Source: Trebonia sp963737285
Lineage (GTDB): Bacteria > Actinomycetota > Actinomycetes > Streptosporangiales > Streptosporangiaceae
Direction of reading: 5' to 3'
Assembly: GCA_963737285.1 (NCBI GenBank)
Contig: CAVTRT010000002.1
Span: forward strand, 1,054,001 to 1,118,000
Length of the DNA: 64,000 bases
Shown here: positions 25,778 through 35,184 of the stretch, piece after piece
Position numbering within the stretch: the stretch's first letter is position 1
Layout of the letters: each line of letters begins with the position of its first letter
Translations under genes and position numbers: made by a program
Notes under the pieces: generated by a model
Database searches by the model: none
What the model was told of the DNA's origin: nothing
What the model saw: only the letters and a program-made list of their open reading frames with translations

Positions 25778-26724
25778 GCGAGGGCGGACACGGCGACGCG
25801 GGCCGGCTGGAGCGGCGAGCCCGGTGGCTGCTGCGGGCTTACCCGGCGGCCTACCGCGCGGACCGCGGCGAGGAGATCACCGGCACCCTCCTGGAGGCGG
25901 TTCCGCCCGGCCGGGACTGGCCGGCGCCGCGGGAGGCGGTCGCGCTTGTCGCCGCGGGCCTGCGCGCCCGCCGAGCGGCCAACCTGCGCCAGGGACTGGC
26001 CGCGAGCCTGCGCCAGGTGGCCGTGGCCGGCGCCGCGATGTACCTGGTCCAGCTTCCCGCCCTGGGACTTGGCGCGGTCGCCTGGACCGCGCGCAGGGGG
26101 CACCTGCCGCTCCTCTTCTGGGACTATGAATGGCTTTTCTACGTGCTCGGCGTCCTAGCGCTGGTGATACTCGCGGCGGGCTGGTCAGGGCGGCGCGGGC
26201 GCGTGGCCGCCGGCGCCGCCGCTGCCGTGATCGCAGCGGTGAGCTTCACCGTCATCAGGCAAGAGTGGGACGTGATGGTGGTGCTGGCCGACTTCGTCGG
26301 GCCGCCGGTCGTGGTGTTCCTGCTCTTCGCCCGGCGTATGGAGCGGCCGCCGCTGTCCCTGCTGTGGCTACCGGGCCTGGCCCTGGGGGTGGCACTGGCC
26401 GAGTCGCTCGCCAACACCTACCCGGCCCTCTTCGCCGCGACGACGGCCGGGACGACACTCCTGTCTCCGTACACCACGGGCCTGTCCCTGGTCACGGTGC
26501 TCGTGGCCGTCTGCTGGCTGGCAACCGACGTCCGCCCGCTGGCCAGCCTCGTCTTCGCGTTCACAGTGAGCCGGGTTGTCTACGGTTTCGCGTATGGCCG
26601 ACCGCTGGTTACGGTCGGGCCGGCCGTGATCACCGCGGGGATCACAACTTCGCTCCTGGCCGCCTGCGCACTCGCCTGGCTGCTCCGCCGACGCATCCAC
26701 GCTTCCCCGCCAAAGACCAGCTAG
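25774..26724 (+). CDS. Multi-pass membrane protein partnered with PadR
   Basis: A 316-residue protein with a soluble lead (RRARWLLRAYPAAYRADRGE) like the prefix domain of PadR-linked permeases, followed by about eight hydrophobic segments. ATG 25774 overlaps the PadR stop (ATGA). Function unknown; related operons encode drug or lipid transport and stress proteins. Confidence 0.7.
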   Translation: MSEGGHGDAGRLERRARWLLRAYPAAYRADRGEEITGTLLEAVPPGRDWPAPREAVALVAAGLRARRAANLRQGLAASLRQVAVAGAAMYLVQLPALGLGAVAWTARRGHLPLLFWDYEWLFYVLGVLALVILAAGWSGRRGRVAAGAAAAVIAAVSFTVIRQEWDVMVVLADFVGPPVVVFLLFARRMERPPLSLLWLPGLALGVALAESLANTYPALFAATTAGTTLLSPYTTGLSLVTVLVAVCWLATDVRPLASLVFAFTVSRVVYGFAYGRPLVTVGPAVITAGITTSLLAACALAWLLRRRIHASPPKTS

Positions 26725-26823
26725 GGTCCCCCGCCTGAAATCCTGGCCATATATTGCTGACGGATTCTCGTCGTGATCACCGACAGGCGGAGCCGGCCAT
26801 CGTGCCTGCCACCGATACGAGGA

Positions 26824-27555
26824 TCAGCCTTGACCGGCTGGCGTGGTCAGCACCTCGGTCAGTCGGCTCTGGGATGCACGCAGGTGGGCGCTCATCGCCT
26901 GAGCGGCACCGCTCTCGTCCCGTCGGCCGATCGCTTCCAGCACCCGTTCGTGCTCTTGCACAGTTTGATCGGTCATGCCGACCGCGTAGTGCAAGCGGTA
27001 CAACCGCGCATGAGGGCGGAGACGATCGAGGGTCTCGACCATCAGCCCGACGCCGGTGGCCGTGGCAACAGCGACGTGGAAGGCGGCGTCCTGGGCCGCG
27101 AACGTCTTGTAGCTCTCATAACCGTCGCCCACCAGCGGACGGCGCATGTCGGCGATGAGCGTTTCCAGGTCTGTGATCTGGCGGGCCGTGGCGGCCTGGG
27201 CGGCCCAGGAGGCACTTGCTGGTTCGAGCAGCAATCTCATGCGGAACAGCTCAGCGAAGCTTTTCGCGTCGAGCAATAGTGCCGCGGTGTAGCCGTAGTG
27301 GGGTCGCTTGGCTACTAGCCCGTCGGACTCTAGGCGTGCCAGCGCCTCGCGAATCGGCGTCGGCGAGCAACCGAGGTCGCGTGCAAGACCGTCGATGGAC
27401 AGGCGAGATCCTGGGTCGACAACGTTGTCCATAAGCTTGGACTTGAGAATCTCGTAGACCTCGTCTGCGAGCACCGATCTGCGCGGAGCGTCGGCACCTA
27501 GCCACAGCGATGAGGGCGCGGACTCCTGCGGCGTCTCGCGCAACGGATCTACCAT
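26824..27555 (-). CDS. GntR/FadR-type repressor of the sugar operon
   Basis: A 243-residue regulator: winged HTH at about 27-95 (LADEVYEILKSKL; SIDGLARDLGCSPTPIREAL; RLESDGLVAKRPHYGY) and an all-helical FCD effector domain with the metal/ligand residues DAAFH and the later HARLYRLHY region. It is divergent from the operon starting at 27811. Most likely it represses transport and catabolism until a pathway intermediate binds. Confidence 0.85.
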   Translation of the reverse strand: MVDPLRETPQESAPSSLWLGADAPRRSVLADEVYEILKSKLMDNVVDPGSRLSIDGLARDLGCSPTPIREALARLESDGLVAKRPHYGYTAALLLDAKSFAELFRMRLLLEPASASWAAQAATARQITDLETLIADMRRPLVGDGYESYKTFAAQDAAFHVAVATATGVGLMVETLDRLRPHARLYRLHYAVGMTDQTVQEHERVLEAIGRRDESGAAQAMSAHLRASQSRLTEVLTTPAGQG

Positions 27556-27744
27556 ATCCTACATCCTACACGATCTGCCGCCCGGTGCCACAGTTCACCG
27601 CCCCCCTTGGTGGAGTACCCGGATCCCGCTCATCGAGTGCCGAGACGGCGCGCACGCAGAAGAGTGCTGGTTACGAATATGTCACGGTGGCATTGCGGGC
27701 GTTGACATTCGCGCCGAACTGACCGCAGGATCAGACATCGTAGA

Positions 27745-27754
27745 TCCTATAGGA
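27745..27754. promoter_or_regulatory. Palindromic site in the GntR/sugar operon promoter region
   Basis: TCCTATAGGA is a perfect 10-bp palindrome about 56 bp before the first gene, and two TCCTA half-sites recur at 27556-27568 next to the GntR start. This is the placement expected for GntR operators controlling both divergent units; binding is inferred. Confidence 0.45.
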
Positions 27755-27810
27755 CGATCGATGAGGGCTTCCGCAGGGAGCCATCTGGTCTTAGCGAAAG
27801 GTTGCCCTCT

Positions 27811-28800
27811 GTGGCACGTACGCGTATCGCGATTCAGACAGCGGCGGGGTGTGCCGCCGTGGCCATGCTGGCTGCTTGCTCAACAACCTCCGCCTCCACG
27901 ACCTCTAGCGCGGCAGCGACGCCGCAGAAGCAGATCGTGATCGGCATGTCGAACCAGACGATGGCCTCCACCTTCCCGGTCGCCTTGGCTAAGGGAGCGC
28001 AGGAGGAAGCCAACCGGCTGGGGGTGAAGCTTATCGTGCTTGACTCCAAGGGCGATGTGCAGCAGCAAGGCAGCGACATGCAGGACCTGGTTGCCCAGAA
28101 GGTCAGCGGAATCCTGATCGTGCCGAACTCCCCGGGCCCGGCCCAGGCGATGGTCGACGCGGCCGTGGCCGCCGGTATTCCGGTTGCCTCCGTTCACGGG
28201 ACGGTAGGTACCGGTCCGACCAACGTTCCCTACAGCAAGCTGAACTTCACGATCAACGAGAACGCTACTACGCTGGGTAACGATGAGGCGAGTTTGGCGA
28301 AGCAGGCACTGCCGCACGGCGGCACGGTCGCCATCATCACGGGGGCGGCCGGATTCCTTGAGAACACCACGTGGACGGCTGGCTTCAAGTCTGACCTGGC
28401 CGCGGCCGGCGACTTCCAGATCGTCGCCACCCAGCCCGGAAACTGGACCGAGCAAGACGGACAAGCCGCCTGCCAGGGCATCCTGAGTGCGCACCCTAAT
28501 GTGGACCTGTTCTATGCGCTCAGCGACGACATGGCAACGGGCTGCGCAGCGGCGATCGCCGCTGTCCACTCCCACGCGAAGGTCCTCGGCAACGGCGGGT
28601 CCAAGAGCGGGATCGCCGGGATCAAGGACGGCTCGATCTACGGCGACGTGTGCTACAAGCCGGTCGATGAGGGCGCCAAGGCACTCGACGAGCTCTACAG
28701 CGAGATCACCGGCAAGTCTGCTGCACCCCACGCGGTGCTCAGCTACTCCACCCCCGCCATCACTAAGGCGAACGTTAACGACTGCGTCCCGCAATGGTAG
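27811..28800 (+). CDS. Sugar ABC transporter substrate-binding lipoprotein
   Basis: A 329-residue ribose-type periplasmic-binding-fold protein. The signal peptide ends in the lipobox MLAAC (about residue 25), giving a lipid-anchored extracellular receptor. The mature part has the type-I fold signatures QIVIGMSNQTMASTFPVALA, VAQKVSGILIVPNSPG and CQGILSAHPNVDLFYALSDD. GTG 27811 is chosen, with AAAGG 9 nt upstream. First gene of the operon; likely binds L-fucose or a related sugar given the downstream enzymes. Confidence 0.85.
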   Translation: MARTRIAIQTAAGCAAVAMLAACSTTSASTTSSAAATPQKQIVIGMSNQTMASTFPVALAKGAQEEANRLGVKLIVLDSKGDVQQQGSDMQDLVAQKVSGILIVPNSPGPAQAMVDAAVAAGIPVASVHGTVGTGPTNVPYSKLNFTINENATTLGNDEASLAKQALPHGGTVAIITGAAGFLENTTWTAGFKSDLAAAGDFQIVATQPGNWTEQDGQAACQGILSAHPNVDLFYALSDDMATGCAAAIAAVHSHAKVLGNGGSKSGIAGIKDGSIYGDVCYKPVDEGAKALDELYSEITGKSAAPHAVLSYSTPAITKANVNDCVPQW

Positions 28801-30317
28801 CTGTACCAGCAGCAAGCGCGGGGGGCCGACCTTCGTCCCCCGCGCTTGCGGTCGAATCCGTGACCAAGACCTATCCTGGCGGCACGCAGGCACTGCGAGG
28901 GGTCTGCCTCGAACTGCTGCCCGGCGTAGTGCACGGGCTGGTCGGAGCCAACGGGTCGGGGAAATCCACCCTGATCAAGATCATCGCCGGAGCCGTGCGG
29001 CCGACCACCGGAACGCTTCGGTGGCATGGCGCTAGCACCGATTGGCGACGGCCGGCCGACGCGCAAGCAGCCGGCGTCTCTGTCGTACATCAGCAAAGCC
29101 CGGTCGCTGCCGCGGTGACCGTTTTGGAGAATGTCTACCTCGGCCAGCGGTCCGCGCGAATGTGGCATCCCCGAGAGCGACAGCGAGACTATGAGGAGTT
29201 GTGCGCGCAGATCGGCTTCAGCATCGATCCGCACACCACGGTAGCCGATCTGTCGATAGGCGACCGGCAACTGGTGTCGATCCTGCGCGCGCTTGCACAA
29301 CGACCGTCTCTGATCCTCTTCGATGGCCCCACCGCCTCGATCACGCCGGCCGAGCGAGCCGGAGTGCTGGGCGCGATGCGAGCCCTGGCTGCCTCCGGCG
29401 TTGCCGTCCTGTTCGTGTCGCATTTCCTCAACGAGGTCATGCAGGCGTGTGACGTGGTCAGCGTGCTCCGCGACGGGAGGCTCGTCGATGAACTGGACGC
29501 TTCGACAATGTCGGAGCAGCGGATGGTTACAGGAATCGTCGGCGATCGCCTACGAGCCGCCGAGGTCGCCAAGCCCGTCCGCGAACAGGGCGAGGCGATC
29601 CTGCAGGTACATGAGTTGCAGTCGGTCAACATGCTCGCGCCGGTCAGCCTGCGGGTGAAGCGAGGCGAGATCCTGGGCATCGCAGGACTGCTCGGATCGG
29701 GCAGGACCGAACTGTTGAAGGCTATCTTCGGCGCCGATCGGCGGGTGCGCGGGAAAGTGCTCGTCAACGACACCCCCATCGGCTCCACGCCTGCGAAAGC
29801 CGTCAAAGACGGCGTCGCCTTCGTTCCTGAGGACCGCCTCGCACAGGGTCTCGTCGGTGACTGGGAAATCTGGCGCAACGTGTCGATGGCTGACCTCGGG
29901 CGGCTGTCTCGCCGCTTCAGCATTCTCAATCCCACGAATGAGCGGGCTCGGGCCGCCCAAGCGTGCGCCGATCTCGGGGTTGTCGCGCCGTCGATCGATT
30001 CGCCGGTCAAGGACCTCAGCGGCGGCAACGCCCAAAAGGTCGTCTTCGCAAAGTGGATCTACAAAAGCCACCACGTGCTGCTGCTCGACGAGCCCACGGC
30101 TGGGGTGGATGTTGGCGGCAAGGCCGATCTGATCAACCTGATCCGTGCCCAGGCAGCGCGGGGAGTAGGGATTGTTGTGGTGCTCTCAGAATTCGAAGAG
30201 CTGTTGAGCGTTGCCGACCGCATCGTGGTCCTTCGCCACGGCGCCATCGTGGCCGATGTCGACTCGCAGTCGGTGTCGGTCGCCCATCTCACCGCACTCG
30301 CCGGAGGCCTGTCATGA
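28794..30317 (+). CDS. Sugar ABC transporter ATPase, two nucleotide-binding domains
   Basis: A 507-residue RbsA/XylG-type ATPase. Domain 1: Walker A GANGSGKST (about 56-64), signature LSIGDRQ and a Walker B reading LILFDGPTA, where the usual catalytic Glu after Asp is Gly. Domain 2: degenerate Walker A GLLGSGRTELL, canonical signature LSGGNAQK and Walker B VLLLDEPTAGVD. ATG 28794 overlaps the binding-protein stop. With the permease it energises import. The changed Glu suggests that ATP hydrolysis is carried mainly by the second domain. Confidence 0.85.
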   Translation: MVAVPAASAGGRPSSPALAVESVTKTYPGGTQALRGVCLELLPGVVHGLVGANGSGKSTLIKIIAGAVRPTTGTLRWHGASTDWRRPADAQAAGVSVVHQQSPVAAAVTVLENVYLGQRSARMWHPRERQRDYEELCAQIGFSIDPHTTVADLSIGDRQLVSILRALAQRPSLILFDGPTASITPAERAGVLGAMRALAASGVAVLFVSHFLNEVMQACDVVSVLRDGRLVDELDASTMSEQRMVTGIVGDRLRAAEVAKPVREQGEAILQVHELQSVNMLAPVSLRVKRGEILGIAGLLGSGRTELLKAIFGADRRVRGKVLVNDTPIGSTPAKAVKDGVAFVPEDRLAQGLVGDWEIWRNVSMADLGRLSRRFSILNPTNERARAAQACADLGVVAPSIDSPVKDLSGGNAQKVVFAKWIYKSHHVLLLDEPTAGVDVGGKADLINLIRAQAARGVGIVVVLSEFEELLSVADRIVVLRHGAIVADVDSQSVSVAHLTALAGGLS

Positions 30318-31600
30318 GCATCCACGGCTCCAACGACGTCCAGACCAAGCTGCCGGGTCTCGGGGCGCGAGTAGCACCAGCGCTGCACAGCTTGCGCCCG
30401 CAGCGCGCCGGGGTGGCGTATGCCCTGCTGCTTCTCGTCGCCGTGCTTGCGATCGCGACAGCGGTCAAAGGCCAGCCTGCCTACCTGTCGCCCGTCAACG
30501 TGTCCAACATTCTGGATCAGGCGGCGCCGGACGCGATCCTCGCGGTCTTCATGACGGTCGTGCTGATCTCCGGGAACTTCGACCTCTCGGTCGGCTCCGT
30601 AGCAGCTTTGGCCGCCGCACTGGCGCTCACGACGATTGACTCCATCGGGACCGTGCCCGCCGTCCTGCTCGCGCTCGCAGTTGGCGCGGTCGTCGGCCTG
30701 ATCAATGCGGTTCTGGTGCAGAAGATCGGCGTGAACGCCTTCATCGTCACGTTGGGCACCATGACGGCCGTGCGAGGCGTTGTGCTCATCGTGCTGAACG
30801 GGCAAAGCGTTACTCCGAACTCGGAAGCGCTCGTACCACTTGATAGCACCATCCTCAAGGTCCCCTCCGCCGTGGCGTTCGGGTTCGGTATCCTGTTGCT
30901 TGTCTTGGCCTTCGTTCGGTTCCGCCAGCTACGGGATACCCAGTCGCCACCGCTGGACGGGTTCTTCGTGGCGCTGATCTGTATGGCGCTCGGTGGCCCG
31001 ATCATTGCGATAATCGCGCCGGCATTGCTGACCGAACCGCTGCCTGTGTGGCTCATGCTGTGGGTAACGGTCGGCGTCAGCATCGCCCTGCGGTTCTTCG
31101 TCGCTGGCCGAAACCTGTACGCAGTGGGAAGCAACGCCGAAGCCGCCCGACTGTCTGGCATCAACGTCAACCTCTACAAGATGGTGCCCTTCGTCCTGAC
31201 CGGGCTCGCGTCTGCCGTCGTCGGCTTGCTCTACGCGGGTCAGTTCAACTCGGTCGACCCGAGCGCGTTGACCGGTACGGAGCTCACGGTGATCGCTGCC
31301 GCGATCCTCGGGGGCACATCACTATTCGGTGGCTCCGGCTACGCCGCCAAATCCGTCCTCGGCACCATCGTGCTGTTCACCTTGTCCAATGGCTTCAACG
31401 TTCTCAACCTGGGCTCGAACTACCAGTACGTAGTGCAGGGTGTCGTCCTGGTCGCCGCGTCGGCGGTATACATGATCGCCTCGAAATCACCGAAGCGCCG
31501 AAACGCGGACCAGCAAGACCATGAGACGCCTGACCCGTCAACGCCGGTAGACAGTGACACGCAACCTGAGGCGGCGCAGCCGGCACTGGGCGTGTCATGA
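30314..31600 (+). CDS. Sugar ABC transporter permease
   Basis: A 428-residue membrane protein of the RbsC family with about ten hydrophobic segments. Typical sequences are AVFMTVVLISGNFDLSVGSV, NAFIVTLGTMTAVRGVVLIV, GRNLYAVGSNAEAARLSGIN (the ATPase-contacting loop) and ELTVIAAAILGGTSLFGGSG. ATG 30314 overlaps the ATPase stop. The C-terminal 35 residues are hydrophilic and acidic. Confidence 0.9.
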   Translation: MSIHGSNDVQTKLPGLGARVAPALHSLRPQRAGVAYALLLLVAVLAIATAVKGQPAYLSPVNVSNILDQAAPDAILAVFMTVVLISGNFDLSVGSVAALAAALALTTIDSIGTVPAVLLALAVGAVVGLINAVLVQKIGVNAFIVTLGTMTAVRGVVLIVLNGQSVTPNSEALVPLDSTILKVPSAVAFGFGILLLVLAFVRFRQLRDTQSPPLDGFFVALICMALGGPIIAIIAPALLTEPLPVWLMLWVTVGVSIALRFFVAGRNLYAVGSNAEAARLSGINVNLYKMVPFVLTGLASAVVGLLYAGQFNSVDPSALTGTELTVIAAAILGGTSLFGGSGYAAKSVLGTIVLFTLSNGFNVLNLGSNYQYVVQGVVLVAASAVYMIASKSPKRRNADQQDHETPDPSTPVDSDTQPEAAQPALGVS

Positions 31601-33378
31601 ACGCCACTCCATCAGCCACCGACGCAGTCTTGGTCGAGCGCGACGTCTGGATCCCGATGCGCGACAACGTGCATTTGCAGGCCGACATCTGGCGCCCACA
31701 CGCCGATGGTCTCTATCCGATCCTGCTCCAGCGAACCCCGTACAACCGCGCTGATTCCTTCGCGACGATCGTCAACGCCGGTATTGAGCCGCTCCGGGCC
31801 GTCGCGGCGGGCTACGCAGTCGTCATCCAGGACACCCGCGGCCGCTTCGGATCGCAGGGCCAGTTCGACCCTTTCCGGACGGAGGCGGAAGACGGCTGCG
31901 ACACGATCTCCTGGCTGGCGCAGCAGCCGTACTCCAACGGCAAGATCGGGATGTACGGCGCTTCCTACTACGCGGCAACGCAGTTGCTTGCGGCAACCGG
32001 GCGACCACCCGCGCTCAAGGCGATCGCACCCCAAGTGACGGCATCGGACTACCACGACGGCTGGACCTATCACGGCGGCGCGCTGCAGCTCGGCTTCAGT
32101 CTCTACTGGGCCCTAGGTCTCGCCTCGGCTGAGCTGACCCGTCGCAGGTCCGCAGGCGAGACGCTCGACGCTGAAGCCAAAGAGCTTGCCGCGCTCATCG
32201 CCGATCCGTGGACGGCCTTCGCTACCCGGCCCCTAAACAAGATCGGCGCACTCGCCACTTTGCTGCCAGCGTGGAACGACTGGCTAGATCACCCGGCAAA
32301 CGATGAGTACTGGCAGGCATTCAGCGTCGCAGCGCAGCACCCGCCCGTCGACATACCCGCCCTGCACGTGGGGGGCTGGTTCGACCTCTTCCTTCGCGGA
32401 ACGCTGGCCAGCCACGCACAGATGTCACGCACGGGTGCGCCGCAACGCCTGATCATCGGCCCATGGGCGCATGCCGTCGCCTACGACGCGCTCGGTCAAG
32501 TCGACTACGGCCCGGCCGCCTCAGCGGCAGCCCTGGACATGACCCAGATACAGCTGGACTGGTTCTCCCCGTTCCTCACTGACGAATCAACCCTGCCAGC
32601 CTCACCGCCGATCCGGCTTTTCGTCATGGGCGAGAACGTATGGCGTGGCGAGGACGCCTGGCCGCCAGCCCGTGCGGTAACCACCCGCCTGTACCTGGCC
32701 GACCACGCCGACCCCGTCGCCGGCCGGGAAGGCCGGCTTGATCCGAACGCCCCGGTCGCTGACGAAGCATCCTCGACGTACCTGTTCGACCCCGCCGACC
32801 CGGTACCGACCGTCGGAGGCGCGACTTTCCTCCCCGGTGCCTACATCGGACTGCACGCCGGCCCGCGCGACCAACGCGACGTGGAGAAAAGGTCCGACGT
32901 CCTCACCTACACCACCAGCCCATTCCTCGAAGACATCGAACTGTGCGGACCGATAGCGGTGAGCCTGTTCGTCGCCACCACTGCCAGCGATACCGACTGG
33001 ACCGCGAAACTCGTCGACGTCCATCCCGACGGGCAGGCCCTGAACGTTTGCGATGGCATCATCCGCGCCCGCTACCGCAATGGCACGGATGCCGAGGACT
33101 ACGCGACGCCCGGTGAGTGCTACGAGGTCCGCATCGATCTCGGGGCAACCTGCCTCGTCGTGTTCGCCGGCCACGCGCTGCGGCTCGAGATCTCGAGTTC
33201 GAACTTCCCCCGCTTCGACGTCAACCCGAACTCATCCCGGCCCGTTGCCGAGGCGACCGCCGACGATTTCGTGATCGCCCAGCAACGGGTCTACCACGAT
33301 CGGCTTCGAGCCTCCCACCTCGAGCTCTGTACCGTGCCAAGACCTGAAAGCCCGTCATCTTCGAGAGGCCTGAAATGA
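31597..33378 (+). CDS. CocE/NonD-type alpha/beta hydrolase
   Basis: A 593-residue S15/CocE-family hydrolase: N-terminal strand ERDVWIPMRDNVHLQADI, oxyanion segment LLQRTPYNR, the nucleophile elbow GMYGASYYA with Ser near residue 130, and the C-terminal jelly-roll domain (ELCGPIAVSLFVATTASDTD; RLEISSSNFPRFDVNPN). Members cleave esters or X-Pro dipeptides and are cytoplasmic. Coupled on both sides (ATGA), so it is part of the sugar operon; it may remove acyl groups from the imported sugar (inference). Confidence 0.8.
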   Translation: MNATPSATDAVLVERDVWIPMRDNVHLQADIWRPHADGLYPILLQRTPYNRADSFATIVNAGIEPLRAVAAGYAVVIQDTRGRFGSQGQFDPFRTEAEDGCDTISWLAQQPYSNGKIGMYGASYYAATQLLAATGRPPALKAIAPQVTASDYHDGWTYHGGALQLGFSLYWALGLASAELTRRRSAGETLDAEAKELAALIADPWTAFATRPLNKIGALATLLPAWNDWLDHPANDEYWQAFSVAAQHPPVDIPALHVGGWFDLFLRGTLASHAQMSRTGAPQRLIIGPWAHAVAYDALGQVDYGPAASAAALDMTQIQLDWFSPFLTDESTLPASPPIRLFVMGENVWRGEDAWPPARAVTTRLYLADHADPVAGREGRLDPNAPVADEASSTYLFDPADPVPTVGGATFLPGAYIGLHAGPRDQRDVEKRSDVLTYTTSPFLEDIELCGPIAVSLFVATTASDTDWTAKLVDVHPDGQALNVCDGIIRARYRNGTDAEDYATPGECYEVRIDLGATCLVVFAGHALRLEISSSNFPRFDVNPNSSRPVAEATADDFVIAQQRVYHDRLRASHLELCTVPRPESPSSSRGLK

Positions 33379-34671
33379 CAGAAGTAGTTCGGTTCGAGAC
33401 GGTCGACCTCCGATTCCCTACCTCGATTGACCTGGCGGGCTCGGATGCGATGAACCCCGACCCTGACTACTCGGCGGCCTACCTCACGATCGGCACCGAA
33501 GCAGGCGACAGCGGCCACGGATTCGTGTTCACCATCGGGCGTGGCAACGACGTACAGGTCGCCGCAATCGATGCCCTCGCGCCTCTTGTCCGAGGTCTCG
33601 ACGTCGATGCGGCCGCCGCCGACATGGGCGGGCTATCCCGCAAGCTCGTCTACGACTCCCAGCTGCGCTGGCTCGGGCCAGAAAAGGGCGTTATGCACAT
33701 GGCGATCGGGGCGGTGATCAACGCGGTCTGGGATCTGGCCGCTCGCCGGGCCGGCAAACCACTGTGGGAAGCTCCTATCGGCAATGTCGGTCGACCAGAT
33801 TGTCGACCTCGTCGACTTCCGCTACCTGAGCGACGCGCTCACGCCGTCGGCCGCCACCGACATCCTGCAATCGGCGTTTCCTGGTCGCGCGACACGGGCC
33901 GAAGCCCTGCTGACGCACGGATACCCCGCCTACACCACCGAGCCCGGCTGGCTCGGATACTCCGATGAGAAGTTGGCCCGCCTGGCCGCCGAGGCGGTGT
34001 CCGAAGGCTTTGGACAGATCAAGCTAAAGGTTGGTGCCGACCTTCCCGACGATCTTCGCCGGCTCAAAATCGCGCGCGACACCGTAGGCCCAGAAGTGAG
34101 GATCGCGGTGGACGCCAACCAGCGGTGGGATGTCGCCACGGCCACAGAGTGGATCCGCCAACTGGAGCCATACAAGCCGTCGTGGATCGAGGAGCCCACC
34201 TCCCCCGACGACGTCCTAGGCCACGCGGCGATCCGCAAGAACATCGCTCCGCTCAAAGTCGCGACCGGCGAGCATGTGCAGAACCGCGTTGTCTTCAAGC
34301 AGTTGCTACAGGCCGGCGCCATTGACGTCTTGCAGATCGATGCCACCCGCGTGGGCGGGGTCAACGAGAACATCGCGATCCTGCTGCTGGCAGCACAGTT
34401 CGGCGTCCCGGTCTGCCCGCATGCGGGCGGGGTGGGTTTGTGCGAGCTGGTGCAGCATCTGTCGATGTTCGACTTCGTCGCGGTCTCCGGATCCCTCGAC
34501 GACCGGATGATCGAGCATGCCGCGCACCTGCATGAGCACTTCGTGCACCCCGCCGTCGTGCGGGGCGGCCGATACCGTGCCCCTACCGCTGCTGGCTTCT
34601 CCGCCGAGATTCGCGCGGACAGCATCGCGCGGTACCAATTCCCGGACGGCGCACAGTGGCAAGCCTCATGA
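33375..34671 (+). pseudogene. fucD: L-fuconate dehydratase with a one-base frameshift
   Basis: An enolase-superfamily protein of about 430 residues that should convert L-fuconate to 2-keto-3-deoxy-L-fuconate. The first frame reads RFPTSIDLAGSDAMNPDPDY and runs to GKPLW; the second continues MSVDQIVDLVDFRYLSDAL with KLKVGADL (catalytic Lys region), AVDANQRWD, IEEPTSPDD and ATGEHVQN (metal ligands Asp, Glu, Glu), and CPHAGGVGL (catalytic His). Removing one G from the GGG at 33766-33768 restores a continuous frame with LWKLLSAMS. Either a sequence error or a recent inactivation. Confidence 0.85.
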
Positions 34672-34832
34672 CCGACTTGTCTGGGCTCAGCGCCGTCGTC
34701 ACCGGCGAAGCGTCCGGGATCAGCCTGGCCATCGCCGCCCGGTTGGCTGATGGCGGCGCACGCGTCGCGTGCGAGACAGCACTCGAAGTCGATGGCGGCA
34801 TGAGCGTGCTCAGGTTGGGGCCGCGATCATGA
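34668..34832 (+). pseudogene. Short-chain dehydrogenase reduced to its two ends
   Basis: Only 54 residues: an SDR N-terminus (LSGLSAVVTGEASGISLAIA, the nucleotide-binding loop with its glycines partly changed) fused to the SDR C-terminal signature ALEVDGGM. About 190 residues, including the catalytic Tyr-x-x-x-Lys, have been deleted in frame. Start and stop still overlap both neighbours, so the operon remains coupled. By position the lost enzyme would have been 2-keto-3-deoxy-L-fuconate dehydrogenase. Confidence 0.7.
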
Positions 34833-35158
34833 CTATCGTTCGGTACGCCTCGGTGATTCAGCTCAAGCCGGAGATGGAGGCCGAATACCGGCAGCTGCAC
34901 GCTGCCGTCTGGCCCGCTGTCGCGAGACGCATCAGCGAGTGCAACATCCGCAACTACAGCATCTTCCTCCGCGACGGACTGCTGTTCAGCTACTTCGAGT
35001 ACACCGGCACCGACTATCACTCGGACATGGCCGCAATGGCAGCAGACGACGAGACCCGTAGATGGTGGTCCCTGACCGACCCATGCCAGCATCCGGTGGA
35101 ATCGGCCGAGCCGGGCCAGTGGTGGGCTCCGATGACTGAAGTGTTCCACCTCGACTAG
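34829..35158 (+). CDS. RhaM-type sugar mutarotase (fucose/rhamnose)
   Basis: A 109-residue member of the L-rhamnose mutarotase family: KPEMEAEYRQLHAAVWP, NIRNYSIFLRDGLLFSYFEY and a Trp-rich end with DPCQHPVE. It interconverts alpha and beta anomers of the pyranose sugar, feeding the dehydrogenase. ATG 34829 overlaps the SDR remnant's stop. In this context L-fucose is the likely substrate. Confidence 0.85.
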   Translation: MTIVRYASVIQLKPEMEAEYRQLHAAVWPAVARRISECNIRNYSIFLRDGLLFSYFEYTGTDYHSDMAAMAADDETRRWWSLTDPCQHPVESAEPGQWWAPMTEVFHLD

Positions 35159-35184
35159 CCGCCGCTTCGGACCTAAGGACGCCC

